Shown: positions 1-7,171, counted from the first letter of the stretch. The stretch is DNA of 24,756 nucleotides from CAYJNO01 sp044432885 (GCA_044432885.1 JAWXUG010000008.1:1-24756), one strand, 5' to 3'. Translations and numbers: made by a program. Notes: generated by a model from the sequence alone, not told the origin.

Positions 1-328
1 CACACTGTTGGCAAATTCCTTGTCCTGGATCTTGAATGAGTGGGTAGCCAGCATCACTGATTAACGCAATATTTTTTCCTTGATTTAATAATTGTAATAA
101 GCCTTCACTACTTTGTTTCTCATTAAAATTATGGTGGGCAACTAATTTTGTATGAATATCAAAATGTTGAAGTAACTTCTTACTATTACGTGTATCTTCA
201 GCAGCAATCACATCTACATCTTTTAAAATTTCTATTGCCCTTGGTGTTAACTCATTTAAATTCCCAATAGGTGTCGCCACAAGATATAAAGTAGGTCTTT
301 CATTAATAAAACTCTTTTGGCGTTTCAC
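1..328 (-). CDS. rsmI: RsmI, 16S rRNA 2'-O-ribose C1402 methyltransferase (3' part missing)
   Basis: The reverse strand from 328 to 1 is open and reads as the N-terminal 109 residues of RsmI, the SAM-dependent enzyme that 2'-O-methylates C1402 of 16S rRNA in the decoding centre. The family signatures are visible: YLVATPIGNLNELTPRA near the N-terminus, then IAAEDTRNSKKLL, then ALISDAGYPLIQDPG. The start is a GTG at 328-326. It is chosen because an AGGAG (340-336) sits 7 nt upstream and because the conserved beta strand begins about 12 residues later. The GTG shares one base with the ricT stop codon, so translation is probably coupled. The gene is cut by the left edge. Family assignment is from motif recognition and is secure. 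Confidence 0.93.
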   Translation of the reverse strand, partial: MKRQKSFINERPTLYLVATPIGNLNELTPRAIEILKDVDVIAAEDTRNSKKLLQHFDIHTKLVAHHNFNEKQSSEGLLQLLNQGKNIALISDAGYPLIQDPGQGICQQC

Positions 329-1143
329 TAATATTCTCCTTTAGCCTTTAATTCATCTAATGTGACAAAGAAAGATGTTTCATGATTTTCCAATTTACAC
401 ATCTTAGAAATGACATTCATGCTAGTTAAACGATATCTCTTGCCTTCATATTGCACCTGAGCATTAAGTTTCGGTGTATTTTTTCTTAGCTCTTTGTAAG
501 CCTCATCTTCAAATTTTAAGCAGCACATTAATTTGCCACATTGTCCACTTAATTTCTGTGTATTTAATGCCAATAATTGATTTTTTGCCATATTGATAGA
601 AACAATATCAAAATCTTCTAAGAACTTTGAACAGCACGTTTCTCTACCACAAATCCCAATGCCTCCAACAATCTTCGCTTTATCTCGTGATCCTATTTGT
701 CTTAAATCAATACGACAATGGAATATAGCTGCTAAATTTTTTAATAATTCGCGAAAATCCACACGCTCATCTGCCACATAAACAAATGTAATTTTATTGC
801 GATCAAGGGTATACTCACCACTAATTAGTTTCATATCAAGTTTTAATTTTGATATTTCTAATTCGCATTTTTTTAACGCTTCTTTCGCATCTTTTAAATT
901 CTGTGTATGTTGTGAGCGATCATCACTGCTTGCCTTTCTTAAAATAGGCTTTAACTCTAATTTAGAACTGTATTCACTAATAGGTCTTAATGGAGAAATT
1001 AACTCTCCCAATTCAAGTCCTCTAGCCGTTTCCACTACGACAAAATCTCCATATTCTAATGTTTCATTGTTTGTTCCAAAATTATATGACTTATTCGCTA
1101 ATTTAAAACGGATAGAAACAAAATATTGAAATGTATTTTCCAT
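328..1143 (-). CDS. ricT: RicT/YaaT, PSP1-domain iron-sulfur protein of the Ric complex
   Basis: 271 aa. The two family cysteine clusters are visible: GICGRETCC (C165, C170, C171) and GQCGKLMCC (C202, C207, C208), linked by the conserved SINMAKNQ..LN..K.SG stretch. This is the PSP1 C-terminal domain. In Bacillus subtilis, RicT acts with RicA and RicF as a complex carrying 4Fe-4S clusters that assists RNase Y-dependent mRNA maturation and affects sporulation, competence and biofilm programmes. The other Ric partners are not in this window. The ATG lies one base after the holB stop and is preceded by AAAGGAAGG, so it is co-translated with holB. Its position between holB and rsmI matches many Firmicutes. 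The role in this organism is inferred from the family. Confidence 0.93.
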   Translation of the reverse strand: MENTFQYFVSIRFKLANKSYNFGTNNETLEYGDFVVVETARGLELGELISPLRPISEYSSKLELKPILRKASSDDRSQHTQNLKDAKEALKKCELEISKLKLDMKLISGEYTLDRNKITFVYVADERVDFRELLKNLAAIFHCRIDLRQIGSRDKAKIVGGIGICGRETCCSKFLEDFDIVSINMAKNQLLALNTQKLSGQCGKLMCCLKFEDEAYKELRKNTPKLNAQVQYEGKRYRLTSMNVISKMCKLENHETSFFVTLDELKAKGEY

Positions 1144-1144
1144 G

Positions 1145-2107
1145 TTACCTTCCTTTCAATTGACTAATCCATCGATCCATTAATAATCGATAATCATAGC
1201 TTTTATTTATTTTTTCTTTGATACTTAATGTATTTTGTAAAGCATCCTCCAAGATTGCAGACGATTCTTGTATGCGAGCTACTTCTTGATTATACCACGA
1301 TTGCTTAGCTATGTAAGGAGTCTTTAACTCTGCTAAAAAGATACTTACTAAACGTAATAACCATTTCATCGTTTTCATCTCTAAATCTTTATCTTTATAG
1401 ACTAATAATTCTTGATGAATATCAAACAAGTATTCATCTAATCGATTTGGATAATATTTTAACCACTCTTTAAAGAAATAGAAAGCTGATTGAAATGCTT
1501 CATTTTCTACGATCGTTTCATCATAGCAGTTCATTGTTTTTGATAAATAGTAAGCTTCCAATTCATCTGTTTGATGCTCCTGATATATTTTTTGAACAAG
1601 ACGAGGATCTTGATACTTAAAATTTAAAACAATGCATCTTGAAATAATCGTATCTAATACTTTTTCTAAACTCTCTGCAATTAAGATTGCATAAGTATCT
1701 TCTCCATTTGGTTCTTCTAAAAATTTAAGCAAACTATTTAAAGAAGCAATACTCGTATTTTCAATTAAGTGAATAATATAAATTTTTTTCCCTGCCACCT
1801 CATTTGCACTTAACATAAAATGCTTTTGCAAACGATCAATGTCTTCTTTCTTTATCGTATCCTGACTTCCATCTATAAAGGTTAAATCCGTATACTGTTT
1901 TTCTTTAATACGTCTACACGTATTACAAGATTCACAAGCAAGCTTGCCTTCCACAATACTTTGCGCCAAGAAAAAAGCAGTCTCTAATTTGAGCTTGGGA
2001 TTATTGCCAGTAAGTAAATAACTATGTGCTAAACGTCCTTGTTTAAAGGCATTATCAATGACTTGATAAATCGTTGGTTGTAAGCTTCTTAATTCTTGAT
2101 TAACCAT
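1145..2107 (-). CDS. holB: DNA polymerase III delta' subunit
   Basis: 320 aa, the usual length for the clamp-loader delta' subunit, which helps place the sliding clamp on primed DNA. Seen: an AAA+ fold beginning LQPTIYQVIDNAFKQGRLAHSYLLTG, the LNSLLKFLEEP segment, and the delta' SRC motif in TIISRCIVL. The P-loop is degenerate (GNNPKLK where B. subtilis has a GxxGxGK form), so it is unlikely to bind ATP productively, as in E. coli delta'. The zinc module keeps only three cysteines (CESCNTC); the first cysteine of the usual C-x8-C-x2-C-x2-C is missing. The ATG lies within the last codons of tmk (8-nt overlap) with no good Shine-Dalgarno, which points to translational coupling. holB next to tmk and ricT is the standard Firmicutes order. 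Confidence 0.93.
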   Translation of the reverse strand: MVNQELRSLQPTIYQVIDNAFKQGRLAHSYLLTGNNPKLKLETAFFLAQSIVEGKLACESCNTCRRIKEKQYTDLTFIDGSQDTIKKEDIDRLQKHFMLSANEVAGKKIYIIHLIENTSIASLNSLLKFLEEPNGEDTYAILIAESLEKVLDTIISRCIVLNFKYQDPRLVQKIYQEHQTDELEAYYLSKTMNCYDETIVENEAFQSAFYFFKEWLKYYPNRLDEYLFDIHQELLVYKDKDLEMKTMKWLLRLVSIFLAELKTPYIAKQSWYNQEVARIQESSAILEDALQNTLSIKEKINKSYDYRLLMDRWISQLKGR

Positions 2108-2726
2108 GAATGATCGCTAATATTTTCTTCAATGCATCTTCTATCACTTGTTCTACTTCTTGACTTGCATCAACCACAACCATACGATCTTCAAATTTCT
2201 TTAAGACAGCTTGATATCCTTGGCTTACTTCATGATGAAAATCTAAAGATTCTTGATCTAGTCGATCTTTAAATGTTCTTGACTGGATACGTTTTAATCC
2301 TTCCGCTTCATCTAAAGCCAAGAATATTGTTTTTTCTGGGAAATAATTTTCAATTGCAAATTGATTAATACTTAAAACTTCATCAAAACCAATCGCTCTA
2401 CCATAACCCTGATAAGCTAGACTGGAATCAATAAAGCGATCACATATAACCACTTTCCCCTCTTCAATTGCCGGTAGTACTTTTTCTACTAAATGTTGTC
2501 TTCTTGATGCTGCATAAAGTAATGCTTCTGTTTTTGCATCCATACTTGTATGCTCAGGATTTAAAATAATATCTCTAATCTTTTCTGCGATTTTGCTTCC
2601 CCCTGGCTCTCTTGTATAAAGACATGCGATATTCATCTCTTTCAACTTTTCAAAAACAGCTTTGGAAACAGTTGTCTTTCCACTTCCATCAGGCCCTTCA
2701 AAAGTTATAAACCATCCTTTTTTCAT
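2100..2726 (-). CDS. tmk: Thymidylate kinase (dTMP kinase)
   Basis: 208 aa, a typical length. It phosphorylates dTMP to dTDP using ATP, an essential step of dTTP synthesis. Seen: P-loop GPDGSGKT (residues 11-18), TREPGG (38-43), DRFIDSSLAYQG starting at 96 (the DR motif), and a LID-type region around SRTFKDRLDQE (149-159). The start ATG has GGGAG about 6 nt upstream. First gene of the tmk-holB-ricT-rsmI operon; a -10 like TATAAT lies about 65 nt upstream of the start. No unusual feature in the protein. Confidence 0.96.
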   Translation of the reverse strand: MKKGWFITFEGPDGSGKTTVSKAVFEKLKEMNIACLYTREPGGSKIAEKIRDIILNPEHTSMDAKTEALLYAASRRQHLVEKVLPAIEEGKVVICDRFIDSSLAYQGYGRAIGFDEVLSINQFAIENYFPEKTIFLALDEAEGLKRIQSRTFKDRLDQESLDFHHEVSQGYQAVLKKFEDRMVVVDASQEVEQVIEDALKKILAIIHG

Positions 2727-2747
2727 ACATTCTCCCTATTTTATGAC

Positions 2748-2796
2748 GTATACATTGTCTGTATACATCGCTAATTCATCGTTATCTATTATTATA
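2748..2796 (-). promoter_or_regulatory. Putative tmk promoter -10 and repeated ATGTATAC in the leader
   Basis: On the minus strand a perfect TATAAT (2796-2791) lies upstream of tmk, but no convincing -35 sits 17 nt before it, so the promoter call is tentative. Between it and the gene, ATGTATAC occurs twice with a 13-bp period (2768-2761 and 2755-2748). GTATAC is itself palindromic, so the pair could be a protein-binding site in the leader. Seen in the sequence; function unknown. Confidence 0.35.
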
Positions 2797-2819
2797 CATT
2801 GATTTACTCAATTAGTATA

Positions 2820-2844
2820 GAAAAACCATAGCATGCGCTATGGT
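2820..2844 (-). terminator. Intrinsic terminator downstream of the nitroreductase gene
   Basis: The 8-bp perfect stem ACCATAGC/GCTATGGT (2825-2832 with 2837-2844) has a 4-nt loop and is followed on the minus strand by a run of Ts. It lies 10 nt past the nitroreductase stop and upstream of the tmk promoter region, so it separates the two units. Confidence 0.8.
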
Positions 2845-2853
2845 CTTTGACGA

Positions 2854-3675
2854 TTATTCTTGAGCTCCCTTTTCATCTTTTACAAAGGCGTATATATCAT
2901 TTTCTCTGGCTTTATCTTCTTCTTTTACTTTCCCAACAGGACAAGTATATACAACGAATTCCTCATCTAAATCAAGATTAAACATCGGTGCACAGTATTC
3001 ATGATCAAATGCAGCAATTGCACAGATGCCTAAGCCGACACTCTCACAAGCCATATAAAGGTTTTGACCAATATGACCAACATCGATTAAAGCAGGACGA
3101 TGGGCATTTACACCATACCTCCATTCACAACGATAGCCAACCATTGCCCAGTAGAACACCACATTTCCCTTAGCAGCCCATGTTTGTCCCATTAGTGAGC
3201 GAGCAACACTATTTTGATAATCATCTATTTCTTTAATAAATTCTATCTCATTACTCATCGGTAAATAATGATAGGCTCCATCTTTTAATCCTTCCACATT
3301 ACGAATGGCTAAATAAGTTTCATAGGCATGTCTCGCACCTCCAGATGGCACTGTTCTAAGGGTTGCATAATTATTGCCTCGTATGGATTTCACCCCTTGT
3401 GTTGCCCATAATAAGTACGATAGTTCTAATAAACTCATTGTTTCATTAGTATAAATACGACGACTACAACGATTATACAAGAGCGATAAAAAGTCATTGT
3501 TCATTGATAAGTCTTTAAAATTCATCGGTAAGGCTATTTGATTCTCACTCATTTTCTTTTTTACAAGTGGAGGTTGTGGCAATTTCTTCACTTGATCACT
3601 TGGAAATTCATCTGTTTTATCCCAGCCACATACAAAGTCTCTTCCCTTTTTAATTAATGATTGATATCTATCCAT
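2854..3675 (-). CDS. SagB-type nitroreductase family oxidoreductase (FMN-dependent)
   Basis: 273 aa. The C-terminal two thirds match the SagB/ThcOx branch of the nitroreductase fold: RCSRRIYTNETMSLLELSYL (FMN-binding Arg cluster and helix), LRTVPSGGARHAYETYL, and HRPALIDVGHIGQNLYMAC followed by GLGICAIAAFD. Family members are FMN-dependent; some oxidise azolines during peptide natural-product maturation, while stand-alone ones have undetermined substrates. Nothing next to this gene resembles a YcaO cyclodehydratase or a precursor peptide, so a RiPP role is not supported and a general redox role is equally likely. It is monocistronic: a terminator follows at 2844-2820 and a TATAAT at 3703-3698 lies 22 nt upstream of the ATG (no clear -35). 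The Shine-Dalgarno is weak (AGGT). Confidence 0.85.
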   Translation of the reverse strand: MDRYQSLIKKGRDFVCGWDKTDEFPSDQVKKLPQPPLVKKKMSENQIALPMNFKDLSMNNDFLSLLYNRCSRRIYTNETMSLLELSYLLWATQGVKSIRGNNYATLRTVPSGGARHAYETYLAIRNVEGLKDGAYHYLPMSNEIEFIKEIDDYQNSVARSLMGQTWAAKGNVVFYWAMVGYRCEWRYGVNAHRPALIDVGHIGQNLYMACESVGLGICAIAAFDHEYCAPMFNLDLDEEFVVYTCPVGKVKEEDKARENDIYAFVKDEKGAQE

Positions 3676-3803
3676 AAGTACCTACTTTCTACTACTTATT
3701 ATAGTATTTTTCACTGACATATATCCGCTATTTTAAACAATTTTCACTATTTTCCTCTTTTTTATCATTTTTTTCATTTACAAGCTAAAAGACACTTTTT
3801 TGG

Positions 3804-3832
3804 TTGACAAGGGATAGGCGGTTTGCTATTAT
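3804..3832 (+). promoter_or_regulatory. Strong sigma-A-type promoter of the tRNA pair
   Basis: TTGACA (3804-3809), a 17-nt spacer, then TATTAT (3827-3832). The first mature tRNA base is 32 nt beyond the -10. A near-consensus promoter is expected for stable RNA genes. Confidence 0.88.
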
Positions 3833-3863
3833 TAATAAGCATTCGATGGAAGCAGTTTAATAT

Positions 3864-3940
<77 letters not shown>

Positions 3941-3957
3941 TCGAATTAAATATACAT

Positions 3958-4033
3958 GGGGTATTAGCTCAGTTGGGAGAGCACTTGCCTTGCACGCAGG
4001 GGGTCAGCGGTTCGAGCCCGCTATGCTCCACCA
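3958..4033 (+). tRNA. tRNA-Ala (anticodon TGC)
   Basis: 76 nt including an encoded CCA. The acceptor GGGGTAT pairs with ATGCTCC and contains the G3:U70 wobble that is the alanine identity element. The anticodon loop is CTTGCAC (TGC) and the T-loop is TTCGAGC. The terminal CCA is also the first three bases of a 38-bp sequence that recurs at 5637-5674. Confidence 0.97.
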
Positions 4034-4068
4034 TTGTATAATCTTAAGTCCGAGTATTCGGACTTTTT
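4031..4068 (+). repeat. 38-bp direct repeat, copy 1 (tRNA-Ala 3' end plus terminator)
   Basis: This stretch begins with the CCA of tRNA-Ala and runs through the terminator stem into the T-tract. It matches 5637-5674 at 36 of 38 positions; the first 23 bases are identical. The two copies, 1,606 bp apart in the same orientation, bracket the ATPase cassette. This looks like attL/attR or a duplicated tRNA-operon end, although no integrase is visible between them. Confidence 0.85.
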
Positions 4069-4070
4069 TT
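4046..4070 (+). terminator. Intrinsic terminator of the tRNA operon
   Basis: An 8-bp stem AAGTCCGA/TCGGACTT (4046-4053 with 4058-4065), a GTAT loop and seven Ts. It starts 12 nt after the tRNA-Ala CCA. Confidence 0.92.
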
Positions 4071-4142
4071 GTTATTAAAGATATTTATAGATATGGGGTT
4101 GCGCTTGCTAAACATTAACACATATGCAACTCTATAAATTAA

Positions 4143-4211
4143 GCACCAAATTGCCGGATGAATTTGCGCCAAATTGCCGAACAGATTTGCGCCAAATTGC
4201 CGTTTTTAATT
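4143..4211 (+). repeat. Three 23-bp tandem repeats upstream of the ATPase promoter
   Basis: Units start at 4143, 4166 and 4189, with a period of exactly 23 bp. They share the core GCRCCAAATTGCCG and a less conserved AT-rich remainder; the third unit runs into the -35 hexamer at 4210. An iteron array this close to a promoter suggests an operator, possibly for the ATPase's own regulation, or a site recognised by a recombination or replication protein. It is not a CRISPR array: the units are contiguous, without spacers. Confidence 0.85.
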
Positions 4212-4238
4212 GAATTACCATCCTTTTCATGTTATTAT
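4210..4238 (+). promoter_or_regulatory. Sigma-A-type promoter of the ATPase gene
   Basis: TTGAAT (4210-4215), a 17-nt spacer and TATTAT (4233-4238). Transcription would begin near 4245. That is past an in-frame ATG at 4229, so the real start codon must be the later ATG at 4259. Confidence 0.8.
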
Positions 4239-4258
4239 ACCGTAAAAGAGGACATGTT

Positions 4259-5533
4259 ATGAATGAATATAAACCACGTATAGCAGATAGATTAATTACT
4301 AAAAAATTAAGTTCGAAAGGCGCGATATTAGTAGAAGGGCCAAAATGGTGTGGAAAAACGACAACATCAGAACAAATAGCCAAAAGCATACTATACATGG
4401 ATAACCCAGATGAACAAGAACAAAATTTACAACTTTCCAATATCAAGCCACGCTTGTTATTGAAAGGGGATACCCCAAGACTAATAGATGAATGGCAAAT
4501 AGCTCCAAAATTATGGGATGCTGTTAGATTTGAAGTGGATCACCGTAGAATAGAGGGACAGTTTATTTTGACTGGATCTTCAGTTCCACCGAATTATGAT
4601 GATGTCAAACATACAGGGACTGGTAGATTTGCATGGATTTTAATGTATCCTATGAGCCTTTTTGAATCAGGAGAATCTAATGGTGCAGTTAGTTTACATG
4701 ATTTGTTTGAAGGGAAAAAGGATATTTTCGGAACTACTCAGCTCTCTCTAGAAGATATTGCGTTTTTATCTTGCAGAGGAGGATGGCCACGAGCCACTTT
4801 CCAAAATACTGAAATTTCACTAGAGCATGCTTTTGATTATTATGATTCTATTATAAAATCAGACATATCTAGCGTTGATAATATTTTACGGAATCCAGAA
4901 AGAGCTAGGAATATTATGCGTTCTTATGCAAGAAATCAAGGTACTCAGGTTTCAATAGAAACAATTAGACGAGATATTATTTCAAATGATAACATGCAAC
5001 TAAACTCAGATACTGTTTCCTCATATTTAAATGCACTGAAAAAAATATTTGTTATACACGATGTAACTTCATGGAATCCAAACCTTCGCTCAAAAACTGC
5101 GATTAGATCAGCGAATACAAGATATTTTATTGATCCATCTATTGCAACTGCCGCTTTAGGATTGGGACCTAATGATTTATTAAATGATCTTAAAACTTTT
5201 GGTTTGATATTTGAAACAATGTGCATCAGAGATTTAAAGGTATACGCATCGATTAATAACGGAATAATTTACCATTACAGAGACAAAAATGGCTTAGAAT
5301 GCGATGCTGTACTACATTTAAGAAATGGAGCATACGGATTAATCGAGATAAAATTAGGTGGAGATAAACTGATTCAAGAAGCAATTTCTACATTAAAAAA
5401 ATTAGAAGAAAAAATAGATACGACAAAAATGAAAATACCTTCATTTTTAATGGTTTTAGTAGCTAACGGTACCTATGCGTATCAACGAGAAGACGGAATA
5501 TATATAGTGCCAATAGGTTGTTTGAGAGATTAA
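4259..5533 (+). CDS. AAA ATPase with C-terminal DUF4143 nuclease-like domain (COG1373 type)
   Basis: 424 aa from the ATG at 4259, preceded by GAGG with a 7-nt gap; the in-frame ATG at 4229 lies upstream of the -10. Domain order: an N-terminal P-loop ATPase with Walker A GPKWCGKT (27-34), Walker B RLIDEW (74-79), sensor TGSS (105-108) and a likely arginine finger TGRFAW (121-126); a helical middle; and a C-terminal domain in which HYRDKNGLECDAVL and LIEIKLG supply E347, D349, E363 and K365, the spacing of a PD-(D/E)XK nuclease fold. These proteins are widespread, often in several genome copies, and their function is unsettled. It is the only plus-strand protein gene, carries its own iterons, promoter and terminator, and sits between 38-bp direct repeats next to a tRNA, which suggests lateral acquisition. 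Confidence 0.9.
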   Translation: MNEYKPRIADRLITKKLSSKGAILVEGPKWCGKTTTSEQIAKSILYMDNPDEQEQNLQLSNIKPRLLLKGDTPRLIDEWQIAPKLWDAVRFEVDHRRIEGQFILTGSSVPPNYDDVKHTGTGRFAWILMYPMSLFESGESNGAVSLHDLFEGKKDIFGTTQLSLEDIAFLSCRGGWPRATFQNTEISLEHAFDYYDSIIKSDISSVDNILRNPERARNIMRSYARNQGTQVSIETIRRDIISNDNMQLNSDTVSSYLNALKKIFVIHDVTSWNPNLRSKTAIRSANTRYFIDPSIATAALGLGPNDLLNDLKTFGLIFETMCIRDLKVYASINNGIIYHYRDKNGLECDAVLHLRNGAYGLIEIKLGGDKLIQEAISTLKKLEEKIDTTKMKIPSFLMVLVANGTYAYQREDGIYIVPIGCLRD

Positions 5534-5636
5534 TCTACCCTAAGATAATAAATGAAAATCGCTATTTTACTAAGTCAATAAAATATATCTTCCCAGTTTT
5601 ATTTTATATCTACGAGTTCAATCGCATAGCTCTATT

Positions 5637-5674
5637 CCATTGTATAATCTTAAGTCCGACTATTCGGGCTTTTT
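5637..5674 (+). repeat. 38-bp direct repeat, copy 2
   Basis: It matches 4031-4068 except for G to C in the hairpin loop and A to G in the 3' stem arm. The 21 bases just before it align without gaps to the T-arm/acceptor of tRNA-Ala only weakly (about 9 of 21, starting with a shared GTTC), so a decayed tRNA fragment is possible but not shown. Confidence 0.85.
5652..5674 (+). terminator. Terminator downstream of the ATPase gene (within repeat copy 2)
   Basis: The stem AAGTCCGA/TCGGGCTT keeps all 8 pairs because the substitution turns an A-T pair into a G-T wobble. Five Ts follow. It lies about 120 nt after the ATPase stop and probably ends that transcript. Confidence 0.8.
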
Positions 5675-6003
5675 ATATATTTTAGTCCTTTAACAAAAAA
5701 CTTTCATCCATCATAAACAAATTATATCAATTGAAAAAAGTATCATCAAAACTTGTTTATATCATATTATATATATAAGTTTGTTGAACCGATATTCTAA
5801 ATTAATGAAATGTTTATCTGTTAACTCCCTATTTGCACATGTATTGTCACTTGTAACACACTTTTCAAGGGAATAATCTATGAAATTTCACACTTTTTCA
5901 AGCCAAATATTGAAAAATCGCTATTTTCATATACATATTTCCTATTTATAAATAAAAATAATATTCTTGTCTAAACAAATACTATAATCATATTGTAAAA
6001 CTT
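5675..6003. other. AT-rich intergenic stretch between convergent units, no gene seen
   Basis: No convincing gene. It holds an imperfect AT-rich inverted repeat around 5748-5784 (AAACTTGTTTATAT against ATATATAAGTTT). It also has a short direct repeat CACACTTTT(T)CAAG at 5857-5869 and 5889-5902. The near-palindromic 14-mer AAAATCGCTATTTT at 5914-5927 recurs exactly at 5555-5568, on the other side of repeat copy 2. A 23-codon ORF (5880-5951) has AAGGGA upstream but no recognisable product. It may be scar sequence of the neighbouring cassette. Confidence 0.5.
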
Positions 6004-6033
6004 AAAAAGCATCCACATAAGTAAATGCTTTTT
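6004..6033 (-). terminator. Terminator of the seven-gene minus-strand operon
   Basis: A 9-bp stem AAAAAGCAT/ATGCTTTTT (6004-6012 with 6025-6033) with a 12-nt loop, ending in Ts on the minus strand, 8 nt after the NHL protein stop. The stem is AT-rich, so strength is uncertain, but position and orientation fit. Confidence 0.75.
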
Positions 6034-6040
6034 GAAGATA

Positions 6041-7171
6041 TTATGCTTTTGTTTTCTTATCAGAAGATTTTTTCTTTTTAATAAAGTATATTGCTAATAT
6101 TGCCACTACTATCACAACACTACCAATTATCATAAATATTAAATTTGAACCATCGATAAAGCCTTCTATTTGTTGATTGTTAGGATTATAAGCATCAAGT
6201 GCTTCTTCGCTCTTTTGCACTTGTACCTCTTCAGGAATAGCTTCCCCTGATGATATGGAAACAAAGTTTCTGGAAAAAGAATCTCCAATCATCAATTGAT
6301 TATCATAGATAATCACTCCTGTTGGCATTATCAATAAATCCGATTGATAGATTGTTTCTACTTCTCCCTCATAAATGCGTCGAATAGCACCATTTCCAGT
6401 GTCTGCTATATAAATCACACCGTCCTCGACATAAATCCCTTGAGGACAGTTAAATGTGGCCTCTAATATAGTTCCATCACTAAAGCCTGCAATCCATTCA
6501 TCTTCCACTTGCATCGCAACCCCTGCTACAACACTTATTTCATTATTTGTTACTTTTAAAATTTGATTAGTTTCTATATCTGTTATATAAAGAGAACCAT
6601 TATCCCAGCAAATGCCGACTGGTGCATTTAAGCCATCAATATAAGTAGATACTTCTCCATCAATCGTGATTTTCCTTATAGCCCCATTTCCAGTATCTGC
6701 AACTAATAAGTTACCATCATCATCTATCGCTAAACCATTTGGTAAATAAAATAAACTAGTCTCAACATTTCCATTCACATAACCAGAAACACGATCCCCT
6801 GCATATGTAGAAGATAATCCATCTTTAATAAAGCGCAACATATTATTTTGAGTGTCACTTACAATGATTCCACCATTCCAACTAAGCGCCATGAAAGGAT
6901 CATCGAACAAAGAATATTCCACTTTACCATTAACCAAACCACCTTGAGGAATATTGGCAATTAAGTTTTCATTCCCGGCGATAAAAGTAAGTGTTTTCCC
7001 ATCATACTGATAAATCATATTGGAGTAATCATCGACAACATACAGTGTTTCTCCATCTGAATAAAAACCACTTGCGTTAATATCCGTAAAATCGATATCT
7101 TCAGCCAAAACATTCATCGATGCACAAAACAGCATCATCAGTGTAACAATCATTTTAAATAATCTCTTCAT
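6041..7171 (-). CDS. Membrane-anchored extracellular NHL beta-propeller protein
   Basis: 376 aa from the ATG at 7171. The ATG two codons upstream is rejected because the GGGG at 7179-7182 would be only 1 nt away, against 7 nt from the chosen start. Order: signal peptide (about 1-23, ending MNVLA), an ectodomain of NHL repeats with two copies of the signature ADTGNGAIR plus other blades (LYVVDDYSN, IIVSDTQNN, LYITDIETN), then a transmembrane helix near 343-363 and a lysine-rich tail (KKKKSSDKK). NHL propellers are mostly binding platforms for proteins or ligands; no catalytic motif is seen. No LPXTG, so it is held by the C-terminal helix. Last gene of the operon; its Shine-Dalgarno overlaps the cyclase stop codon. 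Probable role (inference): surface partner or sensor for the CHASE2 cyclase encoded just upstream. Confidence 0.88.
   Translation of the reverse strand: MKRLFKMIVTLMMLFCASMNVLAEDIDFTDINASGFYSDGETLYVVDDYSNMIYQYDGKTLTFIAGNENLIANIPQGGLVNGKVEYSLFDDPFMALSWNGGIIVSDTQNNMLRFIKDGLSSTYAGDRVSGYVNGNVETSLFYLPNGLAIDDDGNLLVADTGNGAIRKITIDGEVSTYIDGLNAPVGICWDNGSLYITDIETNQILKVTNNEISVVAGVAMQVEDEWIAGFSDGTILEATFNCPQGIYVEDGVIYIADTGNGAIRRIYEGEVETIYQSDLLIMPTGVIIYDNQLMIGDSFSRNFVSISSGEAIPEEVQVQKSEEALDAYNPNNQQIEGFIDGSNLIFMIIGSVVIVVAILAIYFIKKKKSSDKKTKA

Noticed and set aside
593..1129. Plus-strand ORFs inside ricT, and similar ORFs opposite the nitroreductase, ATPase and giant genes
   Set aside because: They lie antisense to well-supported genes, lack ribosome binding sites and encode no recognisable motif.
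4143..4211. CRISPR-like short repeats
   Set aside because: The three 23-bp units are contiguous, with no unique spacers, no leader and no cas genes.
4229..4258. Ten-residue N-terminal extension of the ATPase from the ATG at 4229
   Set aside because: The -10 hexamer at 4233-4238 places the transcript start after this ATG, and the GAGG site fits the ATG at 4259.
5610..5639. tRNA pseudogene before repeat copy 2
   Set aside because: A TTCAATC loop-like motif is present, but the flanking T-stem does not pair and identity to tRNA-Ala is only about 9 of 21.
5880..5951. 23-codon ORF with AAGGGA upstream, possible small toxin peptide
   Set aside because: No hydrophobic helix typical of small toxins, no antitoxin RNA or promoter seen, and such ORFs arise by chance in AT-rich DNA.
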